A DNA stretch of 36,779 nt from an uncultured Dialister sp. (lineage in GTDB: Bacteria > Bacillota > Negativicutes > Veillonellales > Dialisteraceae): positions 1 through 36,779 of the forward strand of contig NZ_UQKJ01000006.1 of assembly GCF_900541605.1 (NCBI RefSeq), in the 5' to 3' direction. The position numbers and the translations under genes were made by a program. Below, one piece after another: positions 24,938-32,543 of this stretch; position 1 is the stretch's first letter, and each line of letters starts with the position of its first letter. The notes under the pieces are model-generated. The model was not told where the DNA came from. It saw nothing but the letters and a program-made list of their open reading frames with translations, and did no database searches.

Positions 24938-27106
24938 ATGGACGTGGACGTAAAGAATTACCGGTTTTATCTGAACAGGGAACTGTCCTGGCTCCAGTTT
25001 AATAGAAGAGTTCTCCAGGAAGCGGTGGATCCGAACAATCCACTCCTTGAAAAACTGAAATTTCTTGCCATCACCAGCTCCAACCTGGATGAATTTTTCA
25101 TGATTCGCGTGGCTGGCCTGAAACACCAGAAAGAAAATGGGGTAAAGCGCCGGGATATTGCCAACATGACGCCGGAAGAACAACTGGCGGCAATTTCCGA
25201 TACCTGCCAGCGTTTGGTGGCAAGGCAGTACCGCTACCTGAAGATGATCCTGAAGGAACTGGAATCGGAGGGACTCTATTTCATCCGTCCAGGAGATGCC
25301 ACTCCGAGGCAGCAGAGATGGCTCGATGATTACTTCGAACGGGAGATTTTCCCGGTAGTCACGCCGATGGCGGTGGACTCTTCCCATCCATTTCCTTTCC
25401 TGGCATCCAAGAGCCTGAATATTGCCATGCTTCTGGAACGGAATGAACGGGATATGACATTAGATGAGGAAAATGATATCGACGTAAAAACGGCTATTGT
25501 GCCGGTACCGTCTGTCCTGCCCCGTATTATCCGTCTTCCGGACAGCGAAGACCATCCGGGACGCCATGATTTCGTATTCCTGGAAGAGGTGCTCTGCCAT
25601 TTCGCAGCCCGCCTGTTTATCGGATTTGACCTGCTGGAAGCAAGGCCATTCCGTATCACCAGGGATGCGGACCTGAACCTGGATGAAGAAGATGCCCAGG
25701 ACCTGGTGGTGGAAGTGGAAAAACAACTGAAAAAGAGACAGCGCGGGGAAGCGGTGCGCCTTGAATTTGAACGGGGCACCAGCCGTTTCATGTGCCGGTT
25801 CATGACCTCCGAAATGAACCTTGGACCCGAAGATATGTATGAAATCGATGGGCCCCTGGATATGACGGCATTTTTCTCTTTTTGCGGTATCAAGGGCTAC
25901 GACAACCTCCGTTATCCGAAAGCCCATCCCCATAAGCCCTGGTCTATGATCCAGATGGAACGGGAAAACAAGCATAATATTTTTGATATGATCCGGGAAA
26001 AGGACCTACTCGTCCATCTTCCCTATGAATCTTTTGACGATTCCGTCGTGAATTTCGTGGCTTCCGCAGCTTCTGACCCCAATGTGCTGGCCATCAAGCA
26101 GACCCTGTACCGTGTGTCCTCTTCCAGCCCCATTATCCAGGCTCTGGAAAAGGCGGCACAGAACGGGAAACAGGTGACGGTGCTCATGGAAGTAAAGGCC
26201 CGGTTCGACGAAGCCAATAACATCCTCATGGCCCGCCGTCTGGAAAAAGCGGGCGCCCACGTTATTTATGGTCTTGTGGGACTGAAAACCCATTCGAAAT
26301 GTACCCTCGTCATCCGCAGGGAAAAGGATGGCATCCGCCGCTACGTCCATGTGGCTACAGGGAACTACAATGCCTCCACGGCTAAACTGTACACGGACCT
26401 TGGCATCTTTACCTGTAATGATCGCTTCGGCACCGATGCTTCCGCTTTCTTCAATCTCCTTTCCGGGTATTCAGACCCGCCTATCTGGGATTCCTTCATC
26501 GTAGCCCCCATTAATCTCCGGCAGCGGTGCATGGAACTCATTGACCGGGAAATTCACTTTGCCCTCCAGGGAGAGCCGGCCCGCATCGTGGCCAAGATGA
26601 ATTCCCTACTGGATAAGGAAATCATTGCCAAACTTTATGAAGCCTCCCGGGCGGGCGTGAAGATTGAACTCATTGTCCGCGGTATCTGCGTTATTATTCC
26701 CGGTATCCCAGGAGTCAGCGATAATATCACCGTAAGAAGCCTGGTGGGCCGTTTCCTGGAACACAGCCGGGTATTCTGGTTCCTGAATGGCGGACGGGAA
26801 GAGTTCTATATCGGCAGTGCCGACTGGATGCCAAGAAACCTGAATGACCGCGTGGAATTGATGATTCCGGTGAAAGACAAAGATCTCTGCCAGCGGCTGA
26901 AAGAAATGATCAACCTGGAACTGGCGGATAACCAGAAAACCCATATCATGCAGTCCGATGGCACCTGGAAGAAAGTTATCGCTCCGGACCATAAAGTGGC
27001 CGCCCAGGCCCGTTTCCAGGAATTGGCGGAAGAACGGGATAAAGAGGCAGAAATGACTCTGGCCCAGAAGATGGAACCTTATGTACCGGTCTTTGGAAAA
27101 CGGTAA
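24938..27106 (+). CDS. ppk1: Polyphosphate kinase 1
   Basis: The 722-residue protein is PPK1, which reversibly builds polyphosphate from ATP. It starts NYRFYLNRELSWLQFNRRVLQEA and has the NLDEFFMIRVAGL segment. The two conserved catalytic-region histidines are present: KTHSK (His452) and YVHVATGNYN (His471). The arginine-rich EVKARFDEANN region is also there. Length is normal. It starts two bases after the Ppx-like gene and has GAGCGGAGGTAACT upstream, so the pair is surely co-transcribed. A terminator follows. Confidence 0.97.
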   Translation: MDVDVKNYRFYLNRELSWLQFNRRVLQEAVDPNNPLLEKLKFLAITSSNLDEFFMIRVAGLKHQKENGVKRRDIANMTPEEQLAAISDTCQRLVARQYRYLKMILKELESEGLYFIRPGDATPRQQRWLDDYFEREIFPVVTPMAVDSSHPFPFLASKSLNIAMLLERNERDMTLDEENDIDVKTAIVPVPSVLPRIIRLPDSEDHPGRHDFVFLEEVLCHFAARLFIGFDLLEARPFRITRDADLNLDEEDAQDLVVEVEKQLKKRQRGEAVRLEFERGTSRFMCRFMTSEMNLGPEDMYEIDGPLDMTAFFSFCGIKGYDNLRYPKAHPHKPWSMIQMERENKHNIFDMIREKDLLVHLPYESFDDSVVNFVASAASDPNVLAIKQTLYRVSSSSPIIQALEKAAQNGKQVTVLMEVKARFDEANNILMARRLEKAGAHVIYGLVGLKTHSKCTLVIRREKDGIRRYVHVATGNYNASTAKLYTDLGIFTCNDRFGTDASAFFNLLSGYSDPPIWDSFIVAPINLRQRCMELIDREIHFALQGEPARIVAKMNSLLDKEIIAKLYEASRAGVKIELIVRGICVIIPGIPGVSDNITVRSLVGRFLEHSRVFWFLNGGREEFYIGSADWMPRNLNDRVELMIPVKDKDLCQRLKEMINLELADNQKTHIMQSDGTWKKVIAPDHKVAAQARFQELAEERDKEAEMTLAQKMEPYVPVFGKR

Positions 27107-27119
27107 TAGTTCCTGCATA

Positions 27120-27163
27120 TAAAAGGCTGTGAAGAACATGATTTTCTTCACAGCTTTTTTATT
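27120..27163 (+). terminator. Rho-independent terminator after ppk1
   Basis: AAGGCTGTGAAGAA and TTCTTCACAGCTTTTTT form a long stem followed by a T-run. Confidence 0.9.
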
Positions 27164-27661
27164 TCCTGAAAATCCGGAATTTGCAAACCGATGATAAACA
27201 TGGTGATATCCACTTTAAGCAATAATTGATAGCATTTTTGGGAATAGCTTATTCAAATAGCCTTATTTCATATTCCTTTTTCCCACACGAAGTCAAATTC
27301 AGCAAAAACATGTGTTTTAGAAGTCCAAAATATGGGACAAAAAGAGCCTATCTGATGGTATGCAGATTATGCATATATGGTTTACAATCACTTGATGCAA
27401 AAATAGGAGAAGAAAGGAAAGTGCCGAAAAAACCGTACAGTTTTCGATATTACCTGCTCTCATTTTTTGCTAAAGTCCAGTGTAATAAGACAGAATTGAC
27501 AATTAGCGAAATGAAAAAATATAGATATTATCTAATAATATACGGATTTCATGATGAAGGATATCCATTATATTTTGTGCAAATACATATAGGGTATGAT
27601 ATATAAATCACGATAAATACAGATAAAATATAGTATTTACTATTTGTAAACTGCGATAAAT
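27164..27661. other. AT-rich gene-free island with one doubtful small ORF
   Basis: This ~500-base stretch is clearly richer in A and T than its neighbours. It holds an open frame, at 27226-27606 from a TTG or at about 27310 from an ATG (about 98 residues), that codes for a basic, Tyr/Lys/Phe-rich protein. No ribosome site precedes either start, and I recognise no family. The composition suggests acquired or non-coding DNA. I do not call it a gene. Confidence 0.4.
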
Positions 27662-27689
27662 TTGACAAAAAGTCTCTCTATGGTAGAAT
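27662..27689 (+). promoter_or_regulatory. Promoter of the 3D-domain gene
   Basis: A perfect TTGACA (27662-27667), a 16-base spacer and TAGAAT (27684-27689) preceded by TGG, 24 bases before the ATG, form a strong promoter. Confidence 0.85.
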
Positions 27690-27712
27690 GACTGCCATAG
27701 GAGTGAAGTCAT

Positions 27713-28687
27713 ATGAAACATAGAACCTTTGAGAAAGCAGTGAAAGCAATCACCTGTTCCCTGCTCCTCTTTTCCGTGGCTGCCCAGGCGGACCTTTCCA
27801 TGGCCTTCGGGTTTGGCATGTCTAATGAGGACAAGACGGTAACCGTGTATGATGGCAGTCAGAAGAAAGTCATTACCACGAATGCGACCAATTTTAAACA
27901 GGTGCTGAATGATTCCGATGTGGTTTTAAATGCCTATGATAAATATTGGACCAGTGGAGACGATGTGCGGGATGGTTCTGTTGTGGTGATAGAAAGGGCA
28001 AAGCCGGTGACTATTGTGTCGGGGAATCGGGCTAAGACCGTGTATACCACAAAACAGACTGTGCAGGGCGTGGTGAATGAGGCAGGATTCGACTGGAAGA
28101 AGATGATGCCCATTGAAGATGGCATGATGAAAGTGACACAGGGGATGCAGATTCATGTGGTTCCCTATACATCCCGGGTTGTGAACCGGGTAGAATCCAT
28201 TCCGGTCCATTATAACAGCTGGTACGACAGCACCCTGGCTCCGGGACAGATGGAAATTGTCCAGGAAGGAACCCAGGGAAAACGGGAAGTGGAAATGGAA
28301 GAATACATTTCCGATGGTAAGGTAATCCGTGCAGAAGCGGGACATGTAAAAATTCTCAGTCAGGGAATACCAGGTATTGCCAAGACCGGCGATATGGAAG
28401 GAACCCAGGGTTACGTACGAAATATGAGTGCCAGTGCTTACCATCCCACTGATGGAGATGGATTCGGTATTACCGCTACCGGCACCCGAGCCGGTCATGG
28501 TACCGTAGCCGTTGACCCCAGGGTCATTCCGCTGGGATCCTCTGTATTTATCCCCGGATATGGTGAAGCGGTAGCAGCAGATACAGGCGGCGCCATTATT
28601 GGTGACCGTATCGACCTGTGCATGGAAACATTTGAAGAATGCTACAACTTTGGAAGAAGGAATGTAGAGGTCTTTGTGAATTACTGA
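27713..28687 (+). CDS. Secreted 3D-domain cell-wall protein with DUF348/G5-like region
   Basis: The 324-residue protein starts with a signal peptide (hydrophobic stretch about 13-25, cleavage near AQA). The N-terminal part contains two DUF348-type repeats (DKTVTVYDGSQKKVITTNATNFKQVLNDSD and AKTVYTTKQTVQGVVNEAGFDW), then a G5-like stretch (about residues 150-220). The C-terminal domain is a 3D domain, named for three conserved aspartates, with AYHPTDGDGFGITATGTRAGHGTVAVDPRVIPLGS, DTGGAIIGDRIDLC and FGRRNVEVFV. Such domains occur in peptidoglycan lytic enzymes like MltA and in RpfB/YabE-type proteins, and the combination is typical of wall-remodelling proteins in Firmicutes. It probably acts on peptidoglycan in the periplasm. 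AGGAG lies upstream of the ATG. Confidence 0.9.
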   Translation: MKHRTFEKAVKAITCSLLLFSVAAQADLSMAFGFGMSNEDKTVTVYDGSQKKVITTNATNFKQVLNDSDVVLNAYDKYWTSGDDVRDGSVVVIERAKPVTIVSGNRAKTVYTTKQTVQGVVNEAGFDWKKMMPIEDGMMKVTQGMQIHVVPYTSRVVNRVESIPVHYNSWYDSTLAPGQMEIVQEGTQGKREVEMEEYISDGKVIRAEAGHVKILSQGIPGIAKTGDMEGTQGYVRNMSASAYHPTDGDGFGITATGTRAGHGTVAVDPRVIPLGSSVFIPGYGEAVAADTGGAIIGDRIDLCMETFEECYNFGRRNVEVFVNY

Positions 28688-28795
28688 TTTCATAGGATCA
28701 TACGAGCGGTGAAGGAAGATAAAGTCCTTTGCCGCTTTTAGCGTATATGTGGGGGGAATGAACTGACCTGCCTTTCCCACCGCCCACTATCCATA

Positions 28796-28804
28796 TGCTA
28801 TAAT
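28796..28804 (+). promoter_or_regulatory. Extended -10 promoter of lspA-rluD
   Basis: TGCTATAAT at 28796-28804 is a perfect TATAAT with an extended -10, 18 bases before the ATG of lspA. No -35 box at the right spacing was found. Confidence 0.6.
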
Positions 28805-28822
28805 ACAAGCCAGGAGGAATTT

Positions 28823-29257
28823 ATGAGAACATTACTGATTGCTTTGGGGGCGGCTGTACTGGACCAGCTGGTGAAATGGATTGTGCAGACCCATATGGAA
28901 CTGGGACAGACCATTCCTTTGATAAAGAGTGTATTTCATTTGACCTATATTCTGAATCCTGGCGCTGCTTTTGGACTGCTTCCCCATAAGGACTGGTTTT
29001 TCCTGGCCATTGTGGTGGTATTGTACGCTGCCTTTTTTATTATGCGCAAAAAAATTCCGGAGAAACCGGCCTACTTTTCGCTTGCCATTGCCATGCTTCT
29101 TGGCGGTGCTCTGGGAAACGCCATTGACCGTGTCAGGATTGGTGAAGTCATTGACTTCTTTGATTTCCGCATCTGGCCCATATTCAATGTGGCGGATATT
29201 TTTATCTGCCTGGGGGTAGGGCTCATTGCTTTTTATTTTTGGAGACACAGTTCATGA
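28823..29257 (+). CDS. lspA: Lipoprotein signal peptidase LspA
   Basis: The 144-residue inner-membrane protein is signal peptidase II, which removes signal peptides from lipoproteins after lipidation. Four hydrophobic segments are visible. The two catalytic aspartates are in GNAIDRV and FNVADIFI, and the conserved LNPGAAFGLL motif is intact. AGGAGGAATTT precedes the ATG. The stop overlaps the next gene's start by four bases (ATGA), the common lspA-rluD arrangement. Confidence 0.96.
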   Translation: MRTLLIALGAAVLDQLVKWIVQTHMELGQTIPLIKSVFHLTYILNPGAAFGLLPHKDWFFLAIVVVLYAAFFIMRKKIPEKPAYFSLAIAMLLGGALGNAIDRVRIGEVIDFFDFRIWPIFNVADIFICLGVGLIAFYFWRHSS

Positions 29258-30177
29258 ATCAGATTACCTGCCATATTACAGAAAAAGAAGAGGGCCTGCG
29301 TCTGGACCAGGTCCTGAAAGAGGCCGCGGGCCTTACCCGCTCAGAAGTGCAGAAATGGATCAAGGAAGGAAAGGCGGTTCTGGAACCGGGACGCATGGTG
29401 CGGGCTAATTACCACGTGAAATCGGGAGATACCATTTCCTTTTCCTGGGAAGAAAAGGGAGAACTGGTGCTGGTGCCCCAGGACATACCTCTGGATATTC
29501 TCTATGAAGACGATGATATGATAGTTATCAACAAAGCAAGGGGTATGGTGGTGCATCCGGGCTTTGGGAATCCGGACGGTACGCTTGTAAATGCCCTTCT
29601 TTACCATTGCGGCGATAGCCTTTTTAAAGCATCGGAAGATCCTATCCGTCCGGGTATTGTTCACCGTCTGGACAAGGATACATCGGGCGTCATGGTGGCA
29701 GCCAAGTCAGCCCGTGCGTTCCCCGTACTGAAAGAAGAAATCGCATCCCACGAAGCCCAGCGCCATTATGTAGCCCTGGTCCATGGGCAGATGGAAGGAA
29801 ATACGGGGGTCATCCGGCTGCCCCTGGGACGAAGCACGAAGGACCGGATGAAATGGGATGTGGAGCCTAAGACCGGAAAACTGGCGGTAACCCATTATCG
29901 GGTACTGGAATTTATGCCGTCTTATTCCTTCCTGGAGCTGAAGCTGGAAACAGGAAGGACCCACCAGATTCGCGTTCATATGGCCCATATCGGTCATCCT
30001 GTGGTGAACGATCCCCTCTATGGATGGAAGAAAGACCATTTCCCCATTGAAGGACAGGCCCTCCATTCCTGGACCCTGGACCTGAAGCACCCCGTCACCG
30101 GCGAACCTATGCACTTCGAAGCCCCGGTGCCGGAGGATATAAAGCTCTGCCTTGCTATGGCAAGGAAAGGGGAATAA
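29254..30177 (+). CDS. rluD: RluD-family 23S rRNA pseudouridine synthase
   Basis: The start is the ATG at 29254, inside the lspA stop, giving 307 residues; a TTG 15 bases earlier is possible but less likely. The protein has an S4 RNA-binding domain (about residues 10-70, LRLDQVLKEAAGLTRSEVQKWIKEG) and a pseudouridine synthase core with the catalytic aspartate in VHRLDKDTSG. The C-terminal RTHQIRVHMAHIGHPVVNDPLYG is typical. Members modify uridines in helix 69 of 23S rRNA; RluD is the likely but not proven member. A weak hairpin (GGGAC/GTCC) at 30180-30196 may end the transcript. Confidence 0.92.
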   Translation: MNQITCHITEKEEGLRLDQVLKEAAGLTRSEVQKWIKEGKAVLEPGRMVRANYHVKSGDTISFSWEEKGELVLVPQDIPLDILYEDDDMIVINKARGMVVHPGFGNPDGTLVNALLYHCGDSLFKASEDPIRPGIVHRLDKDTSGVMVAAKSARAFPVLKEEIASHEAQRHYVALVHGQMEGNTGVIRLPLGRSTKDRMKWDVEPKTGKLAVTHYRVLEFMPSYSFLELKLETGRTHQIRVHMAHIGHPVVNDPLYGWKKDHFPIEGQALHSWTLDLKHPVTGEPMHFEAPVPEDIKLCLAMARKGE

Positions 30178-30203
30178 AAAGGGACAGAAAGTCCTTTGAA
30201 GAA

Positions 30204-30344
30204 ATGATGACAGATAAGTTTTTGGCAGCTCAGGAAATCAGAGTGGCCGTGGAAGCGCAAGGAGTGGTATACCGCAAGTTTTCTCCTGCCCCTCAGAATT
30301 ATTACCTTTGGGGCAGGCACTACCTGTTGACCACTTTGTCATAA
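30204..30344 (+). other. Possible small ORF (46 aa) upstream of the P1-peptidase gene
   Basis: An ATG-started frame of 46 codons ends one base before the AGGAGG site of the next gene, so translation of one could couple to the other. Its sequence (MMTDKFLAAQEIRVAVEAQG at the start, ending HYLLTTLS) matches nothing I know. Its ribosome site is poor (GAAGAA). The frame contains an inverted repeat CCTGCCCC/GGGGCAGG at about 30289-30318. This may be a real leader peptide, a remnant, or chance. Confidence 0.25.
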
Positions 30345-30357
30345 AAGGAGGCTTACC

Positions 30358-31326
30358 TTGGAACGTAGAACGATTCATGTACCCGGATTTACCATCGGAA
30401 CAGCGGAAGACAGGGAAGGACTCACCGGAGTGACGGTGATTCTGGCGCCGGAAGGTGGCGCTTCTGCCGGCGTAGATGTAAGAGGATGTGCTCCGGGAAC
30501 AAGAGAAACGGACCTTTTGAATCCGGAAAAAACGGTACAGAAAATCCACGCCGTCGTTCTTTCTGGCGGCTCCGCCTTCGGGCTGGAATCGGATTCCGGA
30601 GTTATGAGATTCCTGGCGGAAAAGGGAATCGGCTTTCCGGCGGGGCCGGGTATTTTTGTACCCATCGTCTGCGGCGCTGTGCTCTTTGATCTTACCATCG
30701 GCAGCAGCCATGCCTTTCCTGACTTGGCCATGGGATATAAGGCGGCCAAAGAAGCTTCCGATACATTTCCTGTAGGATGCTATGGCGCAGGAACGGGAGC
30801 TACCGTAGGAAAGCTCACTGGCTTTGACCATGCCATGAAAAGCGGGGCCGGATATGCGGAATTCATCCTTCCCGGCGGCCTTTACGTAGGAGCTTATATG
30901 GCGGTCAATGCGTGCGGAGAAATTTATGAGGGAAACCATGTACTGGCCGGCGCTCTTGCTGAAGATGAGAAGACAATCCTCTCTTCCCATGACCTCATGA
31001 TGCATGGATATAAAAGAAATATGGGAACCAATACTTCCATCGGATGCGTCATGACAAATGCAAAACTGACAAAGGCAGAGTGCAGGGCTGTATCCGGTAT
31101 GGCCCATGACGGCTATGCCCGGGCTATTCGTCCTGTCCATACTACCATGGATGGAGATACCGTTTTCACCATGGCCTCCGGCGAAGTAGAGGCGCCTGTG
31201 GATACGGTGGGCTATCTGGCGGAAGAAGCCATCCGCCTCGCTATCCTTGATGCTGTCCGTACAGCTGAGGCTATGGGTGGTCGTCCGGCATACAGGAATA
31301 TTGCGGGAAACGAAACGGGAAAATGA
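30358..31326 (+). CDS. P1/S58-family peptidase (DmpA/L-aminopeptidase-like)
   Basis: The gene seems to start at TTG, with a strong AAAGGAGG site seven bases upstream, giving 322 residues. The family signature is visible: GLTGVTVILAPEGGASAGVDVRGCAPGTRETDLL, VVLSGGSAFGLESDSGVMRFL, and, at the self-cleavage site, MGTNTSIGCVMTNA, where a Thr or Ser becomes the N-terminal nucleophile of the beta chain. In most P1-type enzymes the motif is NTTIGVVATDA; here the second Thr is Ser. Members are cytoplasmic aminopeptidases or beta-peptidyl peptidases with varied specificity. The substrate is unknown. No intrinsic terminator was found before the tmRNA promoter. Confidence 0.9.
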   Translation: MERRTIHVPGFTIGTAEDREGLTGVTVILAPEGGASAGVDVRGCAPGTRETDLLNPEKTVQKIHAVVLSGGSAFGLESDSGVMRFLAEKGIGFPAGPGIFVPIVCGAVLFDLTIGSSHAFPDLAMGYKAAKEASDTFPVGCYGAGTGATVGKLTGFDHAMKSGAGYAEFILPGGLYVGAYMAVNACGEIYEGNHVLAGALAEDEKTILSSHDLMMHGYKRNMGTNTSIGCVMTNAKLTKAECRAVSGMAHDGYARAIRPVHTTMDGDTVFTMASGEVEAPVDTVGYLAEEAIRLAILDAVRTAEAMGGRPAYRNIAGNETGK

Positions 31327-31380
31327 CTGATGGAGCCAATTGGATGGTTGTGTTTAGTTGTCCATGGCTTTTCATACTCA

Positions 31381-31409
31381 TTGACAATCATGCATTTGCC
31401 ATTTATAAT
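31381..31409 (+). promoter_or_regulatory. Consensus promoter of tmRNA
   Basis: TTGACA (31381-31386), exactly 17 bases, and TATAAT (31404-31409) form a fully consensus sigma-70-type promoter, 15 bases before the tmRNA 5' end. Confidence 0.93.
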
Positions 31410-31424
31410 GGAATGTACCCATAA

Positions 31425-31768
31425 GGGGATGTACCGGTTTCGACAGGAGATTCTAGTCCATAAACAGCGAGTCGGGATTCCATCTACCCCGTGAAACGGT
31501 GGACAAACTTAAACGCAAAACGTGATTTTGCTTTAGCAGCCTAATCTGCTAATGTCCCCTGGCGTTTTCCTATGACTCCAGGCTGACATCAATCAATAGG
31601 ATACCGGAGAAGGATGTTCGGGACTTCCGAGGGAAACCAATTCCGAAATCGGCAAAGGCAGTTTGTTCCTGTACGATACTTTGCTTAAATATCAAACAGG
31701 CACTGCACTCGGAGAAATTTATGGGACAGGCTTTTTGGACAGGGGTTCGACTCCCCTCATCTCCACCA
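31425..31768 (+). ncRNA. ssrA: Transfer-messenger RNA (tmRNA)
   Basis: The 344-base RNA begins GGGGATGTACCGGTTTCGAC and ends GGTTCGACTCCCCTCATCTCC-ACCA; the 5' GGGGATG pairs with CATCTCC as the tRNA-like acceptor stem, with CCA encoded. The tag reading frame is GCA AAA CGT GAT TTT GCT TTA GCA GCC TAA (31515-31544), giving AKRDFALAA if translation resumes at GCA. If it resumes one codon upstream (AAC), the tag has ten residues. It rescues stalled ribosomes together with SmpB. A terminator follows. Confidence 0.97.
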
Positions 31769-31776
31769 ATGATGAC

Positions 31777-31802
31777 AGGACCACGAAAGTGGTCCTTTTA
31801 TT
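31777..31802 (+). terminator. Rho-independent terminator of tmRNA
   Basis: GGACCAC/GTGGTCC with a stable GAAA tetraloop (31778-31795), followed by TTTTATT. Confidence 0.9.
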
Positions 31803-31879
31803 GTGCAGGGAAATATAGAAACAGAGGCGTCCTATGGCTGCATCAGGATCTCCCTCTGAGACCATCCTTGAATATGCAG

Positions 31880-31932
31880 GCCTTGGGAGAAGGGCCGTGA
31901 CAAAGGCACAGGATGGATGCCGCGAAGCGGAT
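31880..31932 (+). repeat. Family C repeat fragment
   Basis: CCTTGGGAGAAGGG, AAAGGCACAGGATGGAT and CCGC...GCGG repeat the layout of 9115-9171. It lies in an otherwise gene-free stretch between tmRNA and the thioredoxin-like gene. Confidence 0.45.
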
Positions 31933-32007
31933 GGCTCACGGTAAGCGGATCGCTGACAATCGTCTTACGATATGAGGTTCTGATCAGTGATTGTGACCAA
32001 TATCCCA

Positions 32008-32036
32008 TTGACAACATTTAATAAATTGAATATAAT
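32008..32036 (+). promoter_or_regulatory. Consensus promoter of the thioredoxin-like gene
   Basis: TTGACA (32008-32013), exactly 17 bases, and TATAAT (32031-32036) match the consensus fully, about 54 bases before the ATG. Confidence 0.9.
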
Positions 32037-32089
32037 AAATATATAATAGGTTACAGAAATAAATGCTGAAAAATAAAGGAGTGATTTGT

Positions 32090-32407
32090 ATGATGGGTCC
32101 GATTTCCGGTATAGATAATGTAAATCAGGTCATCGCAAAGGGCGATGTGATTTTAGGATTTTCTTCTCCCACCTGCGGTTATTGCCGCAAGATGCGTCCC
32201 ATGATGGAAAAGATAGCCGGCTCATTGCCGGTACCGATTTATGGAGTCAATGTGGAAGAGGATAAAGATGTAGCTGAACGATTTGAGGTAACGGCGACCC
32301 CAACTCTCATCTATTTCCACAATGGAAAACCGGTGGACCGGATTGTTGGTTCCAATGGAGTAGGATTTGAAGATTTAAAGGCATTCGTAGAAAGATCTCA
32401 TAAATAA
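32090..32407 (+). CDS. Thioredoxin-like protein with CGYC active site
   Basis: The start at 32090 is preceded by AAAGGAG at eight bases and gives 105 residues; an ATG 27 bases earlier precedes that site. The thioredoxin fold is evident: VILGFSSPTCGYCRKMRPMMEKIA carries the redox pair, and TATPTLIYFHNGKPVDRIVG contains the cis-proline. The active site CGYC differs from the CGPC of classical thioredoxin and is closer to some oxidoreductases and glutaredoxin-like proteins. No signal peptide is seen, so it should be a cytoplasmic dithiol reductant. Its partner is unknown; no reductase gene is adjacent. Confidence 0.88.
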   Translation: MMGPISGIDNVNQVIAKGDVILGFSSPTCGYCRKMRPMMEKIAGSLPVPIYGVNVEEDKDVAERFEVTATPTLIYFHNGKPVDRIVGSNGVGFEDLKAFVERSHK

Positions 32408-32490
32408 ATGAATTGGCAGGGATACAATATGTTGCACCCCTGCTTTTTGTTTGAAATTCTTTTGGCGAGGCCCACGATGGACAGGACACG

Positions 32491-32499
32491 TGATACAAT
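32491..32499 (+). promoter_or_regulatory. Extended -10 promoter of the Sel1-repeat gene
   Basis: TGATACAAT at 32491-32499, 45 bases before the ATG at 32544, with no good -35 box. Confidence 0.45.
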
Positions 32500-32543
32500 A
32501 AAAAGTAGCGAAAACCACATGATTCATGGAGGAAGTGAGATTT

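Noticed and set aside
27226..27606. A 126-codon open frame in the AT-rich island
   Set aside because: The start is TTG with no ribosome site, the product matches no family I know, and the composition differs from the genes around it. I describe it as part of the island only.
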